From NCBI RefSeq assembly GCF_018409545.1, contig NZ_AP024563.1:62001-126000 (forward strand): a stretch of DNA of 64,000 bases, in the 5' to 3' direction. Source of the DNA: Allochromatium tepidum. GTDB taxonomy: Bacteria > Pseudomonadota > Gammaproteobacteria > Chromatiales > Chromatiaceae. Below, in pieces: positions 17,864 to 28,239 of the stretch; position 1 is the stretch's first letter, and every line of letters begins with the position of its first letter. Both the position numbers and the translations under genes were made by a program. The notes beneath the pieces are model-generated. The model searched no databases, was not told where the DNA came from, and saw only the letters and a list, made by a program, of their open reading frames with translations.

Positions 17864-20800
17864 TCAGCCCGACTTCTTGCCGATCAGGGCGTTGATCTCA
17901 TCGAGCAGCTGCGACTCCTGATAAGGCTTGCCCAGATAGCGATTCACACCGAGCTGGGTGGCATAGTCGCGATGCTTGGCCCCGGTGCGCGAGGTGATCA
18001 TGATGATCGGCAGATTCCTGAGCCGCTCCGAACGCCGGATGTGGCGCGTGAGCTCGTAGCCGTCCATGCGCGGCATCTCGACGTCGAGCAGCACCACGTC
18101 CGGAATCCGCTCGTCGAGCAGTGTCAGCGCCTCGACGCCGTCCTTCGCGGTCAAGACCTCCATGTTCTGCCGGCGCAGCAGACGGCTGGTGACGCGCCGC
18201 ACGGTCAGCGAGTCGTCCACCACCATGACGCAGACCGATTCGTTCGCCGGCTCGGGCGCAATCAGCACCGGCGCCTGCTCGCGAATGGCCCCCGAGCGCA
18301 CCAGCGCCAGCGCATCGAGGATGAGTGCGACCCGCCCGTCCGGCAGGATGGTCCCGCCGCTCAACCAACGCACCCCCGCCAACTGTGGTCCCAGCGGCTT
18401 GACCAGGATGCGCTGACTCTCCAGCAGGGTATCGGCCTGAAGCGCCACACGCTGATCGCCGATGCGCGCCAGCAGGACCGGCAGCCAGCGCCGCTCGCCG
18501 AGTTCCGGTTCCGGCCCGTTCGCCTCCAGCGCCTGACCCAGATAGGCGACGCGATAGCGATGACCGCGCACCGTATAGGTCTTGGTCGGATCGGCATAGA
18601 TGGCCAGCAGCTCTTCGCGATTGATGCGCGCCAGCCCCTCGACCGTGCTGTGCGGCACGGCATAGACGGTGTCGCCGACCGAGACCAGGAAGGCGTCGAT
18701 GATGGCCAGGGTCAGCGGCAAACGGATGGTGAAGCGCGCCCCCTTGCCGGGCACCGACTCCAGGCTCATGGTGCCGTTGGCCGCCTTGATCTCGGAGGCG
18801 ACCACGTCCAGACCCACGCCGCGCCCCGAGATCTGCGTGACCTTGCCCGAGGTGGTGAAGCCCGGCTCCATGATGAATTGCAGCACGGCCTCGTCCGGGA
18901 GCTTGGAATCGGCCGTCATCAGACCGCGCGCGATGGCCTTGCTGCGAATGGCCTCCAGGTCCAGACCCTTGCCGTCGTCGCCCAGACTGATGACGGCATC
19001 GTTGCCCTCGCGCCTTAGCGCCAGCGTCACCATGCCGGTCGCCGGCTTGCCGCGCGCCACGCGCGTCTTGGTGTCCTCCAGTCCGTGATCGACGGCATTG
19101 CGCAGCAGGTGTTCGAGCGGCGCGACCAAGCGGTCGAGGATGGTGCGGTCGAGCTCGACCTCGGGGCCGATGACCTCCAGCCGCGCCGATTTGCCGAGCG
19201 TCTCGGCGGTCTGGCGCACCAGACGATGCAGTCGCGGCACCACCTGCACGAAGGGCACCAGGCGCGTGCGCAGCAACCCGTCCTGCAGGTCGTCGGCCAG
19301 ACGCGCCTGCTGGTTCAGCAGATCGGTCATCTCGCGCTGATAGCCGGCGAGCATCTCCTTGACGCTGATCAAGTCGTTGACCGTCTCGGCCAGAGAGCCG
19401 GAGAGCTGCTGGAGACGCGAGAAGCGGTCGAACTCCAGCGGGTCGAACTCGGCGTCATAGTCCGAAGCGGTCTCGGTGCGCTCCGCCGCCTCGCCGCCGC
19501 GCTCGAAGCGATACAGGATCTGGGCCTGGGTCTCGATCTCGAGCTGGCGCAGCTGCTCGCGCAGTCGCACCACGGTCTGATCGAGTTCGCCCAGTCCGAA
19601 ACCGAGCTGGCCGTTGCGCTGGGTCAGACGCCCGCGATAGATGCTGATCTCGCCGGCATGGTTGACCAGACGGTTGAGCAGGTCGGAACGCACCCGGATC
19701 TGGGGGACGGCGGCGATGGCTCCGGCTCCCTCGCGGGTGGCGGCTTCGGTCGGAGCGGCCGCCGGTGTCGGGAGCGGTCGCTCCATCGCTGCCGGCGCGC
19801 CGGGTTCGGCCGTCTCCGCCGGGCGCATCAGGGCGACCTCGGGCGTGGCGGCTTCCGTCGTCGCTTCGCCGTGCGGTGTGCGCGACAGATGGTCGATGAG
19901 CTCGGTCATGCGCGGGATGGCCGCACCCTGTTCGAGTGCGTCGACCTGGAGCGAGAGCATGTCGACGGCGCGCTGCGCCAGTTCCAGCGTGACGTCGTTG
20001 ATGCCGCTCTGGTCCTCGTCGAGCGCCTTGAGCCGCGTCTCGAGCGCATGGCTGAGGTCGCCGATCGCCGGCAGTCCGGTCAGGCGCGCGCTGCCCTTGA
20101 GCGTGTGCAGCAGACGATTGACGCCGGCGAGCGCCGCGCCGTCCTGGGGAGCGAGCAGCCAGTCACGGAACTGACGGTCCAGCTTGTCGAGCAGGTCGCG
20201 CGCATCCTCCAGGAAGAGTGCGGCCAACTCGGGGTCGGGGGCGGCCTGCGGCTCCTCCGGTTCGGTGCTCGTTTCCGACTCCAGCGCCGGATCCGTTGCG
20301 GGCGGCGGCTCCGGCGCCTCGTCCGCCGTCACTTCTGTCGTGGGCTCCTCGCACTCGGCTTCCGCGAGCTCGAGCGCTCCGAACTCGCCCTCTACGAGCT
20401 CGACGAACGACTCGGGCAGGGTCTCTTCGATCGTGACCTGGGTCTCGTGTGCGAAGTCGTCGGCGAATTCGATGCCTTCGGGTTCGAGATCCGGGGACGC
20501 GAGTTCCGGCGGTTCGAACTCCTCCGGAATCGACTCGATGCCGGGTGCGGCCGGCGCGTCGACGGACGGTTCGCTCGGTTCCGGGCCGGCCTCGGGCTCC
20601 GGGGGCTGAGGTTCGGGCTGGGTCAGTTCGGGCAGCAGCGCCTTGAGCGCGGCGGCACCGAGACCGGAAGCCGGCAGTTCATCGACGCGCTGCTCGATGG
20701 CCTCGGCGGCGCGCCGAAAGAGCGCGACGAGCGGCGCGCTCAGCGGCGCGTCACCGGCCAGGAGCGGCTTGACGCAGGATTCCATGGCCTTGGTGACGCG

Positions 20801-23200
20801 CGCGATGGAGTCGATACCCGACATGCGGGCGCTGCCGGTCAGGGTATGGAGCGCGCGCTCGATGGATTCGTCGACGCGCCGCTCCTCATCGGGTTCGCCG
20901 CTGTCCAGGAAGGCGCGCAGAACACTCAGGTGCTCCCTGGTCTCGGTACGGAAGATGTCGAGCAGTTCCGCGTCGGCGGCGAACAGGCTGTCGTGATCGA
21001 CGACCTCCTCGGCGGCGGCCGGTGTCGCCGCCGCGGGGCCGGTCTCGGGTTCGGCGGTGAGCCGGGGCTCCTCGGGCGGACGTTCGGCGCCGACGCCGTC
21101 GCGCAGTCGGGTGGCGCGGAGCACATGGGGTTCGATGTCGAACGGACGGCCCTCGGCCTCGGCCTCGACCAGCTCGGGCAGGACGCGCACCGCCTCGGTG
21201 ATGCAGTCCAGGATCTCCGCAGAAGGCAGGCGCCGGGTCTCGATGAGCCGGTTGAGCAGGAACTCCATGGCCTGCGCGAAGTCGCCGACCTGGAGCGCAC
21301 CGACCAGTCGGCCGCTGCCCTTGAGCGTATGGAAACTGCGCCTCAGCGCGGCCAGGGCCTCGGCGTCGGACGGATCGGCTTGCCAGCGCGCCAACTGCAT
21401 ATCGGCCGACTCGAGCTCCTCGCGCACCTCCTCCAGGAAGATGTCCAGGAACTCGGTCTCGCCATCCTCGGACTCCAGATCCGACTCATCGGCCGGACGC
21501 TCGGGTTCCGCCGTCATCTCCGGAGTCGCGACCCTGTCCTCGGGGGCTTCGCCCAACTCACCGAGTTCGGCCTGGAGTGCCGATATGGCGCGTCCGGCAC
21601 GGTCGATCAGGGTGTCGCCGAGCGGCATCGGTTGCTGGAGATGGCCGATATACAGTTCCAGTCCGGCGATGGCGTCGGCCAGATGATCGACCTGGGCGTC
21701 GGTCGGGAGACGCCGGCGGCGCACATAGGCCTCCTGCACCAGGGTGCCCACCACCTCGGCCAGATCGGCGGCAGGGTTCTCGCCGAGGATGCGCAGGGCG
21801 CCCGACACGCTCGTCAGATATCCCTGGATGGGTCGCAGCGGTTCTTGAGCGCCGGGTTCCTTCTGCCAGTCGGCGATGGCCTCCTTGACCCGCAACAGCT
21901 CATAGCCGGCCTCGCGCAGCGTGGCGGCGGTCAGGTCCGAGAGGTCCATGTCCGGGGCGATGAGTCGCTCGGCGCCCGCGTCGCGCCGGTCGGCCAGGGC
22001 CAGCAGCACGGATTCGATCCCCAGCAGCTCCATCGCGTAGGACTCGAGCCGCGCGGTCTGACTCCCGAGATCGGCCGCGTCGAGCGTCTGGAAGCGATCG
22101 CCCAGGGTGCGCAGACGCGCCGGCAGATTGCCGACCTCGACGTCATCGAGTCGCGCGGCCAGAAGACGCAGTCGATCACTGAAGCCCTGGATCACGTCCT
22201 GGGCGACGGTCTCCATGAGCATGAGGCGATCGAAGGTCTGCTTGAGGTCGGCGATCTCGGCGACGAGCTCGCTCGCCAGTCCGGCCGGCGCCGCGTCGGC
22301 CTCCAGGATGGTCTGGGTCTCGGCGGTGCTCGGCATGGCCGGCTCAGGGCCGTATTTCATGCGCGCCTCGGCGAGCGCGGCCTCCTCGATCCCGGCGGCG
22401 GTCAGGAGTTCGAGCAGCTGTTCGATCAGGGTCTTGGCATCGACCTCGGGCCAGACCGGGGGACGCTGGGTCAGAGGCTTGAGCGCCCAGTCCAGATGAC
22501 CCATGAGGGTGCGCGCGCGCGGCCCGGATTCGAGTCGGCCATCGTGGAGCGCGGTGCAGAAACACTCGGAGAGTGCGAAGAGATCGGCGAGGGTTCCGTC
22601 CTTGAGATAGTCGTGGAGCTGGCGGAACAGCCGGCCGAGCTGGACGAGTCCATGGCCCTCACCCCGGTACCACTCGACCAGATGACGGTGGAACTGGGGA
22701 CGCACCTGACGCATCACCTCGGCCAGGATGTCCAGTTCCTCCGGAATCCACTGCGAGTCGCCGTCACGATCGGGGATCGCGAAGTTCAGCAGTTCCGAGC
22801 GCGTCAGCGGGAGCTGGTCGCAGGCCGAGCGCAGACTGTTGATGATCGACCACAGGCTCAGCGGCGGCTCCTCGAATCCGGCGTCCAGCCGGTCGAGATG
22901 ATTGCCGAGCTGATCGAGTGCCTGCCCCATGACGACCGTGGCCTCGGCATAGTGCCCCGGATCCGTCTCGTCCAAACGCTCGGCGAGCCTGTGCATTTCC
23001 TCGACCAGACGCGCCGGCGTCGTCAGACGCAGGGCCAGCAGCACGCCCTGGACCTGACTCAGGGATTTGAGCACGGCGGCCAGTTCGGTCTCGACATCGA
23101 AGTCGGCGCCGGCCTCGACCAGATCGCGGACCGGACGCAGGGTGGCGCCGATCTCGCCCTTGACCCATTTCAGGCCGCCGATCAGCTCTTTGTTCGCCAT
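17864..23200 (-). CDS. chpA: ChpA-type hybrid chemosensory kinase of the type IV pilus system
   Basis: 1,778 residues. A long N-terminal region without canonical Hpt boxes is followed by three Hpt domains with phospho-acceptor motifs HTLKGSGRL (about residue 623), HTLTGSARM (about 783) and HTLKGSARL (about 1032), separated by acidic proline/glutamate-rich linkers. Then come the CheA-type dimerisation helix, an HATPase domain (NAVDHGLED near 1370, GRGVGLDVV), a CheW-like domain and a C-terminal receiver (MVVDDSLTVRR near 1658, LLDVEMPRMDGYEL, GKPYQ). This is the ChpA/PilL architecture that phosphorylates PilG and PilH to control type IV pilus extension and twitching, and in Pseudomonas cAMP signalling. 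It is downstream of pilJ by 30 bases. No pilK (methyltransferase) or chpB (methylesterase) gene is found after it; rsmE follows convergently. Confidence 0.94.
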   Translation of the reverse strand: MANKELIGGLKWVKGEIGATLRPVRDLVEAGADFDVETELAAVLKSLSQVQGVLLALRLTTPARLVEEMHRLAERLDETDPGHYAEATVVMGQALDQLGNHLDRLDAGFEEPPLSLWSIINSLRSACDQLPLTRSELLNFAIPDRDGDSQWIPEELDILAEVMRQVRPQFHRHLVEWYRGEGHGLVQLGRLFRQLHDYLKDGTLADLFALSECFCTALHDGRLESGPRARTLMGHLDWALKPLTQRPPVWPEVDAKTLIEQLLELLTAAGIEEAALAEARMKYGPEPAMPSTAETQTILEADAAPAGLASELVAEIADLKQTFDRLMLMETVAQDVIQGFSDRLRLLAARLDDVEVGNLPARLRTLGDRFQTLDAADLGSQTARLESYAMELLGIESVLLALADRRDAGAERLIAPDMDLSDLTAATLREAGYELLRVKEAIADWQKEPGAQEPLRPIQGYLTSVSGALRILGENPAADLAEVVGTLVQEAYVRRRRLPTDAQVDHLADAIAGLELYIGHLQQPMPLGDTLIDRAGRAISALQAELGELGEAPEDRVATPEMTAEPERPADESDLESEDGETEFLDIFLEEVREELESADMQLARWQADPSDAEALAALRRSFHTLKGSGRLVGALQVGDFAQAMEFLLNRLIETRRLPSAEILDCITEAVRVLPELVEAEAEGRPFDIEPHVLRATRLRDGVGAERPPEEPRLTAEPETGPAAATPAAAEEVVDHDSLFAADAELLDIFRTETREHLSVLRAFLDSGEPDEERRVDESIERALHTLTGSARMSGIDSIARVTKAMESCVKPLLAGDAPLSAPLVALFRRAAEAIEQRVDELPASGLGAAALKALLPELTQPEPQPPEPEAGPEPSEPSVDAPAAPGIESIPEEFEPPELASPDLEPEGIEFADDFAHETQVTIEETLPESFVELVEGEFGALELAEAECEEPTTEVTADEAPEPPPATDPALESETSTEPEEPQAAPDPELAALFLEDARDLLDKLDRQFRDWLLAPQDGAALAGVNRLLHTLKGSARLTGLPAIGDLSHALETRLKALDEDQSGINDVTLELAQRAVDMLSLQVDALEQGAAIPRMTELIDHLSRTPHGEATTEAATPEVALMRPAETAEPGAPAAMERPLPTPAAAPTEAATREGAGAIAAVPQIRVRSDLLNRLVNHAGEISIYRGRLTQRNGQLGFGLGELDQTVVRLREQLRQLEIETQAQILYRFERGGEAAERTETASDYDAEFDPLEFDRFSRLQQLSGSLAETVNDLISVKEMLAGYQREMTDLLNQQARLADDLQDGLLRTRLVPFVQVVPRLHRLVRQTAETLGKSARLEVIGPEVELDRTILDRLVAPLEHLLRNAVDHGLEDTKTRVARGKPATGMVTLALRREGNDAVISLGDDGKGLDLEAIRSKAIARGLMTADSKLPDEAVLQFIMEPGFTTSGKVTQISGRGVGLDVVASEIKAANGTMSLESVPGKGARFTIRLPLTLAIIDAFLVSVGDTVYAVPHSTVEGLARINREELLAIYADPTKTYTVRGHRYRVAYLGQALEANGPEPELGERRWLPVLLARIGDQRVALQADTLLESQRILVKPLGPQLAGVRWLSGGTILPDGRVALILDALALVRSGAIREQAPVLIAPEPANESVCVMVVDDSLTVRRVTSRLLRRQNMEVLTAKDGVEALTLLDERIPDVVLLDVEMPRMDGYELTRHIRRSERLRNLPIIMITSRTGAKHRDYATQLGVNRYLGKPYQESQLLDEINALIGKKSG

Positions 23201-23230
23201 TGGCTCATCCCTCGCGATGAAGTCCGCCGA

Positions 23231-25276
23231 TCACTCCGGCAACCGGAAGCCGGCCACCGATTTCTGCAGGTCGCTGGCCAGGCCGGCCAGCACCTCGACC
23301 GATTCGGCGGCCTTGCGCGTGCCGTCGGTGTTCTCCTCGGTGATGGCGCGGATGGCCTGCACCATGTCGTTGATCTCGGCCGACTGGCGCGACTGACGCT
23401 GCGAGGAGTCGGCGATGCGCTTGGTCAGCTCGGCGATATAGGCCGAGACGTTCTCGATCTCACGCAGGGCCTCGCCGGCGTTCTCCGCGAGGTTCGCCCC
23501 CTCGACCACGCCCGCCGTGCTCGCCTCCATGGAGCTGACGGCCTCGTTGGTGTCGGCCTGGATGGTGCGCACCAGCACCTCGATCTGCTTGGTGGCATTG
23601 CGCGAGCGCTCGGCCAGACGCTGCACTTCGTCGGCGACCACCGCGAAGCCGCGCCCGGCCTCGCCGGCCATGGCCGCCTGCATGGCCGCGTTCAGGGCCA
23701 GGATATTGGTCTGGTCGGCGATGTCGTCGATGAGCTCGACGATCTCACCGATCTCCTGCGAGGACTCGCCCAGCCGCTTGATGCGCTTGGAGGTCTCCTG
23801 GATCTGCTCGCGGATGGCGTCCATGCCCTGGATGGTGTCGCGCACCGTCTGGGCGCCGCGTCCGGCCACCTCGACCGAGCGTGAGGCGACCTCGGCCGAC
23901 TCAGCCGCGTTGCGCGCCACCTCGTCGATCTGCACGGTCAGCGACTGCACGGCGGCCGAGGCCTGGGTGATCTGGAGCGACTGGGCGCTGCTGGCATCGG
24001 CCAGACGCAGCGAGATGGAGCGGCTGTCCTGAGCCGAGCGGGCGACCTGGGTCGCGGTCTGGTTGATGGTGGCCACCAGTCCGCGCAGGGCCTCGATGGC
24101 ATAGTTGAAGGCGTCGGCGATGGCGCCGGTCTTGTCCTCTGTGACCGTGGCCTCGACCGTGAGATCGCCGTCGGCCAGATCGCCCAGCTCGTCGAGCAGA
24201 CGCAGGATGGCGCGCTCGTCGCGCTCGGTCTGCGCCCGGTAGGCCGCCTCGCGGGTCTTGGAGTCGCGCAGGAAGATCAGGACCAGGGCGGCGAGGCTCA
24301 GGAGCGACAGGGCCGCGAACACGAGCACCGCGCCCGTGCCGACCGGCAACCCGAGCAGGATGAAGCGACGTCCGGCCTCGCGATAGTGGGTCAACAGCGC
24401 CGACAGGGCCGACTCCAGGCCGCCGGCGGACGTCTGGATGCCCGGCAGTTGCGCGATGGCCGTGCGCACGCCGTCCATCCGCCGCAGGATCTCGGTCGAG
24501 CGGGTCTCGAGCGTGGCGAACTGCTCGGTCATCTCTTCGAGCGCCGCGCGCGATCCGGCCGTCTCGCTATGTCCGCGCGACCCCGAGATCAGGGCCGAGA
24601 GTCCCTCGGCGAAGGCGTTGGTCGATTTGACGACCTCGTCGAGTGACTGACCGGCCTCGGCGCCGCCGAGCAGATAGCGATCCAGCGCCGATTCCAGACG
24701 TTCCAGCCGCGAGAGCTGGAGTCCGGCCTCCAGCACCAGGGTCGGCGCGGCGCCCTCGGCGGCGAGCCGCTTGGCCACCTTGGTCATGGTCTCGCGCAGA
24801 CGCGGGAGCTGCTCGCGCGACTCTCCGATCAGCTTGTGCACCGCCAGGATCGGCTCGCGTGCGGCCAGGATGGCATCGATGCCCTGGGCGAACGGCGTCC
24901 AGGATTGCTCGATCTTGCGCAGATCGGCGCGCAGCAGACCGGTCGCCACCTGCTGGGTGGACTCCTCGATGCCCTGGGTCAGATCCACCAGCGTGGCCTG
25001 GAAGCGCTGGCGCTCACGACGCAGGCGATCGAGCGTCTCGGCCTCGCCGGTCGCGGCCTCGCGTGCCGAGCGCATCATCTGCTGTGTCAGGATCCGCTGC
25101 TCGGCGGCGGTGAAGCCCTGGCGCGCGTTCAGTTGGTCGAGCTGGGCCAGCTCGAGATAGCTGAACAGCGCCAGGATGGCGAAGAACAGCGCGCCGAATC
25201 CAAAGGCGATCGCGACCAGCAGATGCGAGCCATCCAGCGCGGGCTTGCCAAGATTGAGTTTGAAGCGTTTCGCCAT
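23231..25276 (-). CDS. pilJ: Type IV pilus chemoreceptor PilJ
   Basis: 681 residues. First membrane segment about residues 16-40, a long helical periplasmic region containing two similar helical segments (PilJ-type), second membrane segment about 300-335, a HAMP-like stretch ([15 protein letters not shown]) and a chemoreceptor signalling domain with [23 protein letters not shown] and [18 protein letters not shown]. In PilJ the receptor senses pilus retraction state and feeds ChpA. It lies between pilI and chpA on the same strand, the conserved order. No C-terminal CheR-tethering pentapeptide is present (it ends GFRLPE), in line with the absence of a PilK gene nearby. Confidence 0.93.
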   Translation of the reverse strand: MAKRFKLNLGKPALDGSHLLVAIAFGFGALFFAILALFSYLELAQLDQLNARQGFTAAEQRILTQQMMRSAREAATGEAETLDRLRRERQRFQATLVDLTQGIEESTQQVATGLLRADLRKIEQSWTPFAQGIDAILAAREPILAVHKLIGESREQLPRLRETMTKVAKRLAAEGAAPTLVLEAGLQLSRLERLESALDRYLLGGAEAGQSLDEVVKSTNAFAEGLSALISGSRGHSETAGSRAALEEMTEQFATLETRSTEILRRMDGVRTAIAQLPGIQTSAGGLESALSALLTHYREAGRRFILLGLPVGTGAVLVFAALSLLSLAALVLIFLRDSKTREAAYRAQTERDERAILRLLDELGDLADGDLTVEATVTEDKTGAIADAFNYAIEALRGLVATINQTATQVARSAQDSRSISLRLADASSAQSLQITQASAAVQSLTVQIDEVARNAAESAEVASRSVEVAGRGAQTVRDTIQGMDAIREQIQETSKRIKRLGESSQEIGEIVELIDDIADQTNILALNAAMQAAMAGEAGRGFAVVADEVQRLAERSRNATKQIEVLVRTIQADTNEAVSSMEASTAGVVEGANLAENAGEALREIENVSAYIAELTKRIADSSQRQSRQSAEINDMVQAIRAITEENTDGTRKAAESVEVLAGLASDLQKSVAGFRLPE

Positions 25277-25370
25277 CTCGTGCCGACTCCTCGGATGAAC
25301 CCCGACGGAACCGGCGCCTTGGCGATCCGGGACCGACGGGGTTCGACTGCTTTGGATGTATGTGCCGGGA

Positions 25371-25973
25371 TCAGGTGAGCGCGGCGTTGAGCAGCGGATC
25401 GGCCATCAGGGCCGTCAGCTCGATCACCGGCAGCGACTGACCGTCGAGCCGATAGGCGGTCTCGACATAGCGCCCGATCGATCCCCAACCCTCGACGTTC
25501 CCGGCGACCCGGTCGCTGTTCCGGATATACCGCATACCCACGGCCTCGGAGACGACCAGGCCGCAGGGCAGGTCGTCCTGCCGCACGACCAGGACGCGCT
25601 CGCGGCTGCGGACGTGTTCGCGCCGACGCTCGGGCGCGCCGTCCGGAAGACGCTTGCGACTCCGCGGCGGTCCGCCCGTGATCAGGGACGCCAGGTCGTA
25701 GATGGGCAGGAGCGTACCGCGATTGTTGGCCACGCCGAGCAGCCAGGGCTTGGTGCCCGGAACGCGCGTGATCTCCCAGGGCAGCTCCAGCACCTCGGCG
25801 ATCTGCTCCAGGGGCGTGAGCAGGAAATGCCTGTCGACCCGGAACAGCACGGCGGTCCAACTGTCCGGCGGGCGCGCCTCGTCGGGGAGTCCGGCGGCGC
25901 GGGCACGGCAGCGCGCGTCGAGCTTCCGGATCAGCTCGTGCAGATCGGTGCGGGCGCGTTGGGTTCTAGCCAT
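25371..25973 (-). CDS. pilI: CheW-like adaptor PilI
   Basis: 200 residues with a single CheW fold from about residue 50: [21 protein letters not shown], then [15 protein letters not shown], typical of CheW/PilI adaptors, and a C-terminal [12 protein letters not shown] block. It couples the PilJ receptor to the ChpA kinase. The start overlaps the pilH stop by 8 bases, so translation is coupled; pilJ begins about 95 bases downstream. An unusual basic insertion ([16 protein letters not shown]) sits inside the fold between the two sub-barrels. Confidence 0.9.
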   Translation of the reverse strand: MARTQRARTDLHELIRKLDARCRARAAGLPDEARPPDSWTAVLFRVDRHFLLTPLEQIAEVLELPWEITRVPGTKPWLLGVANNRGTLLPIYDLASLITGGPPRSRKRLPDGAPERRREHVRSRERVLVVRQDDLPCGLVVSEAVGMRYIRNSDRVAGNVEGWGSIGRYVETAYRLDGQSLPVIELTALMADPLLNAALT

Positions 25974-26355
25974 GGCTCGCCGGGCCTTCCAGCAGGGTGC
26001 GGATGCGTTCGAGCAACAGCGCGTGATCGACCGGCTTGGTCAGATAGTCGGTCGCGCCCTGGCGCAGACCCCAGGTGCGATCGGTCTGGAGATCCTTGGT
26101 CGTCACCATGATGATGGGGATGTCGGCGGTCTCGGCATCGCGCCTCAGCAGGCGGGTGGCCTGATAACCGTTGAGCACCGGCATGATGACGTCCATGAGG
26201 ATGAGGTCCGGGCGAAGCTCGCGGGCGCGCGCGACGCCCTCCTCGCCATTGCAGGCGGTCTCGACCCGATAACCGGCCTTCTTCAGCGTGGTCGAGAGGA
26301 TGTGCGTCTCGGTCGGCGAATCGTCGACGATCAGGACGATCGGGGGCGTCTCCAT
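25966..26355 (-). CDS. pilH: Response regulator PilH
   Basis: 129 residues, a stand-alone receiver domain. VLIVDDSPTETHIL carries the acidic pocket, LILMDVIMPVLNGYQAT the phospho-Asp, VTTKD the switch Thr, and DYLTKPVD the conserved Lys. The TKDLQTDRTWGLRQGATDYLTKPVD stretch (here described, not quoted in full elsewhere) is characteristic of PilH, not PilG. Start at 26355 is set by homology; a Met at 26415 would give a 20-residue extension and cannot be excluded, because the 172 bases between pilG and pilH are otherwise empty. Confidence 0.9.
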   Translation of the reverse strand: METPPIVLIVDDSPTETHILSTTLKKAGYRVETACNGEEGVARARELRPDLILMDVIMPVLNGYQATRLLRRDAETADIPIIMVTTKDLQTDRTWGLRQGATDYLTKPVDHALLLERIRTLLEGPASHG

Positions 26356-26527
26356 GGTCGTCGCGGCGGCGCCCAGATCCCGGTGCGGATTCGGTTTGTC
26401 TAGGATGCGTCTCATGGCGTGCTCGGGATTCGAGTGCTTGATATCCTTGCGCATCGATCTCGGCTGGGATCGAACGATGGCTTGGCTGAGGGGCTTGGGG
26501 TTCGATTCATGGGCGCTGACGATCGAT

Positions 26528-26938
26528 TCAGGGCGATTCCGTGGATGAGGATGGGGCCAGGCTGGCACGCACGGCGCCGATGAGTTCGTCGGCGGTGAAG
26601 GGCTTGGAGAGATAGAGCCGGGCGCCGACCAGACGCCCCTTGGCGCGATCGAAGAGTCCGTCCTTGCTCGAGAGCATGACCACGGGGGTGTCCTTGAACT
26701 GCGGGTTGTTCTTGATCAGGGCGCAGGTGTGATAGCCGTCGAGCCGTGGCATCATGATGTCGACGAAGACGAGATCGGGCTTGAAGCTGACGACCTTGCC
26801 GAGCGCCTCGAAGCCGTCCTCGGCCAGCCGCACCTCACAGCCGACCTTGGTGAGCAGGACTTCGGCACTGCGGCGGATGGTCTTGCTGTCGTCGACGACC
26901 AGAACCCTGGTGCCGCGCAGATCTAGTTCGTCCGGCAT
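26528..26938 (-). CDS. pilG: Response regulator PilG
   Basis: 136 residues, a single receiver domain. VLVVDDSKTIRRSAEVLL, LVFVDIMMPRLDGYHTCALIK and VVMLSSKDGLFDRAKGRLVG followed by YLSKPFT match PilG closely. As first gene of the pilGHIJ-chpA set it is the likely direct output regulator that promotes pilus extension. The region 26939-27177 separates it from the divergent gshB; this holds both promoters, but I see no confident -35/-10 pair. Confidence 0.93.
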   Translation of the reverse strand: MPDELDLRGTRVLVVDDSKTIRRSAEVLLTKVGCEVRLAEDGFEALGKVVSFKPDLVFVDIMMPRLDGYHTCALIKNNPQFKDTPVVMLSSKDGLFDRAKGRLVGARLYLSKPFTADELIGAVRASLAPSSSTESP

Positions 26939-27177
26939 GGTGGCTCCTGGTCGGGATGCGGCATGATGAGGATTCGTGCCGCGCCGGAGAGGGCGGCGAA
27001 GCCGGTGATGTCAAATGTCTCGAAGCTGGGCGCCATGGTCATCGATGCTGGAGTTCCTTCGCTCGGGTGGAATTCCTGATGCATGGAATGTATCCGGATG
27101 CTAGGGTCAAGCGTCCTCCCATGCAAGCGACTCGACTCGGTTTTTCACTTTGTTCGGTTTTTCACTCTGGGCAAGCT
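26939..27177. promoter_or_regulatory. Divergent pilG/gshB promoter region
   Basis: The interval between the divergent pilG and gshB starts must carry both promoters. It contains a direct 12-base repeat CGGTTTTTCACT at 27138-27149 and 27155-27166, 17 bases apart (start to start), ending 12 bases before the gshB ATG. The repeat spacing of about 1.6 helical turns could suit a dimeric regulator or may be a simple duplication. No sigma-70 consensus pair convinced me. Confidence 0.35.
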
Positions 27178-28152
27178 ATGAATACTCGAATCGGTTTCGT
27201 GATGGATCCGATCGGCTCCATCCGGATCAAGAAGGATAGCACCTTCGCCATGCTGCTCGCCGCCCAAAGGCGCGGCTGGTCGCTCTGGTACATGGAGGTC
27301 GGCGATCTGTCGTTGCTCGACGGTCAGGCCATGGCGCGAATGCGCGCCGTCGAGGTCGTCGACGATCCGCTCGGCTGGTTCCGGCTCGGCGAGGAGATCG
27401 AACGGCCGCTCGGCTGGCTCGACACCCTGCTGATGCGCAAGGATCCGCCCTTCGACATGGAATACGTCTACACGACCTATCTGCTCGAACGTGCCCAGCA
27501 GGCCGGCTGTCTGGTCGTCAACGACCCGCGCAGTCTGCGCGACGCCAACGAGAAGGTCTTCACCGCCGCCTTTCCGCAGTGCGCGCCGCCGACGCTCGTC
27601 ACGCGCCGGGCGCGCGACATCCGCGCCTTCCAGGCCGAGCACGGCGAGATCGTGCTCAAGCCGCTGCACGGCATGGGCGGGGCCTCGATCTTTCGTCTGC
27701 GTCCGGACGATCCCAACCTGAGCGTCGTCATCGAGACCCTGACCCGGCATGGTCGGGCCTTCTGCATGGTCCAGCGCTTCATCCCCGAGATCGAGGCCGG
27801 AGACAAGCGCATCCTCATGGTCGACGGCGAGCCCGTGCCCTATTGTCTGGCGCGCATCCCGGCCCCCGGCGAGACGCGCGGCAATCTGGCCGCCGGCGCC
27901 TCGGCCGAGGCGCGTCCGTTGAGCGCGCGCGATCGCTGGATCGCCGAACAGGTCGGTCCCGAACTGCGCGCACGCGGTATCCTCTTCGCCGGACTGGACG
28001 TGATCGGCGACTATCTCACCGAGATCAATGTCACCAGCCCGACCTGTATTCGCGAGCTGGACGCGGCCTATGACCTGGACATCGCGGGCGATCTCATGGA
28101 CTGCATCGCGGCCCGGCTGCTGGGCGAGCGCGCGGATCGCTCCGATCAGTGA
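27178..28152 (+). CDS. gshB: Glutathione synthetase
   Basis: 324 residues starting MNTRIGFVMDPIGSIRIKKD, the normal GshB N-terminus, hence start at 27178. LMRKDPPFDMEYVYTTYLLE, VNDPRSLRDANEKVF, LKPLHGMGG (ATP-grasp loop), GDKRILMVDGEPVPYCLARIP and NVTSPTCIRELD are all family blocks. The enzyme adds glycine to gamma-glutamylcysteine with ATP. Its place beside pilG and upstream of tonB-algH-ruvX-pyrRBC matches the arrangement I recall from Pseudomonas aeruginosa. Confidence 0.96.
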   Translation: MNTRIGFVMDPIGSIRIKKDSTFAMLLAAQRRGWSLWYMEVGDLSLLDGQAMARMRAVEVVDDPLGWFRLGEEIERPLGWLDTLLMRKDPPFDMEYVYTTYLLERAQQAGCLVVNDPRSLRDANEKVFTAAFPQCAPPTLVTRRARDIRAFQAEHGEIVLKPLHGMGGASIFRLRPDDPNLSVVIETLTRHGRAFCMVQRFIPEIEAGDKRILMVDGEPVPYCLARIPAPGETRGNLAAGASAEARPLSARDRWIAEQVGPELRARGILFAGLDVIGDYLTEINVTSPTCIRELDAAYDLDIAGDLMDCIAARLLGERADRSDQ

Positions 28153-28239
28153 CGTCCGTCCTGGAGGGCGCGTCCTTGAAACCAGGTGCGCCATCGGAAA
28201 CGGGGCGCGCGTATGAGATTCAACCTGGGAGCCATCATC

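Noticed and set aside
19085-23884. A very long open frame (about 1,600 codons) on the plus strand opposite chpA and pilJ
   Set aside because: It is the antisense image of high-GC coding sequence; it has arginine/glutamine/histidine-rich low-complexity character and no recognisable domains, while the minus strand gives perfect ChpA and PilJ.
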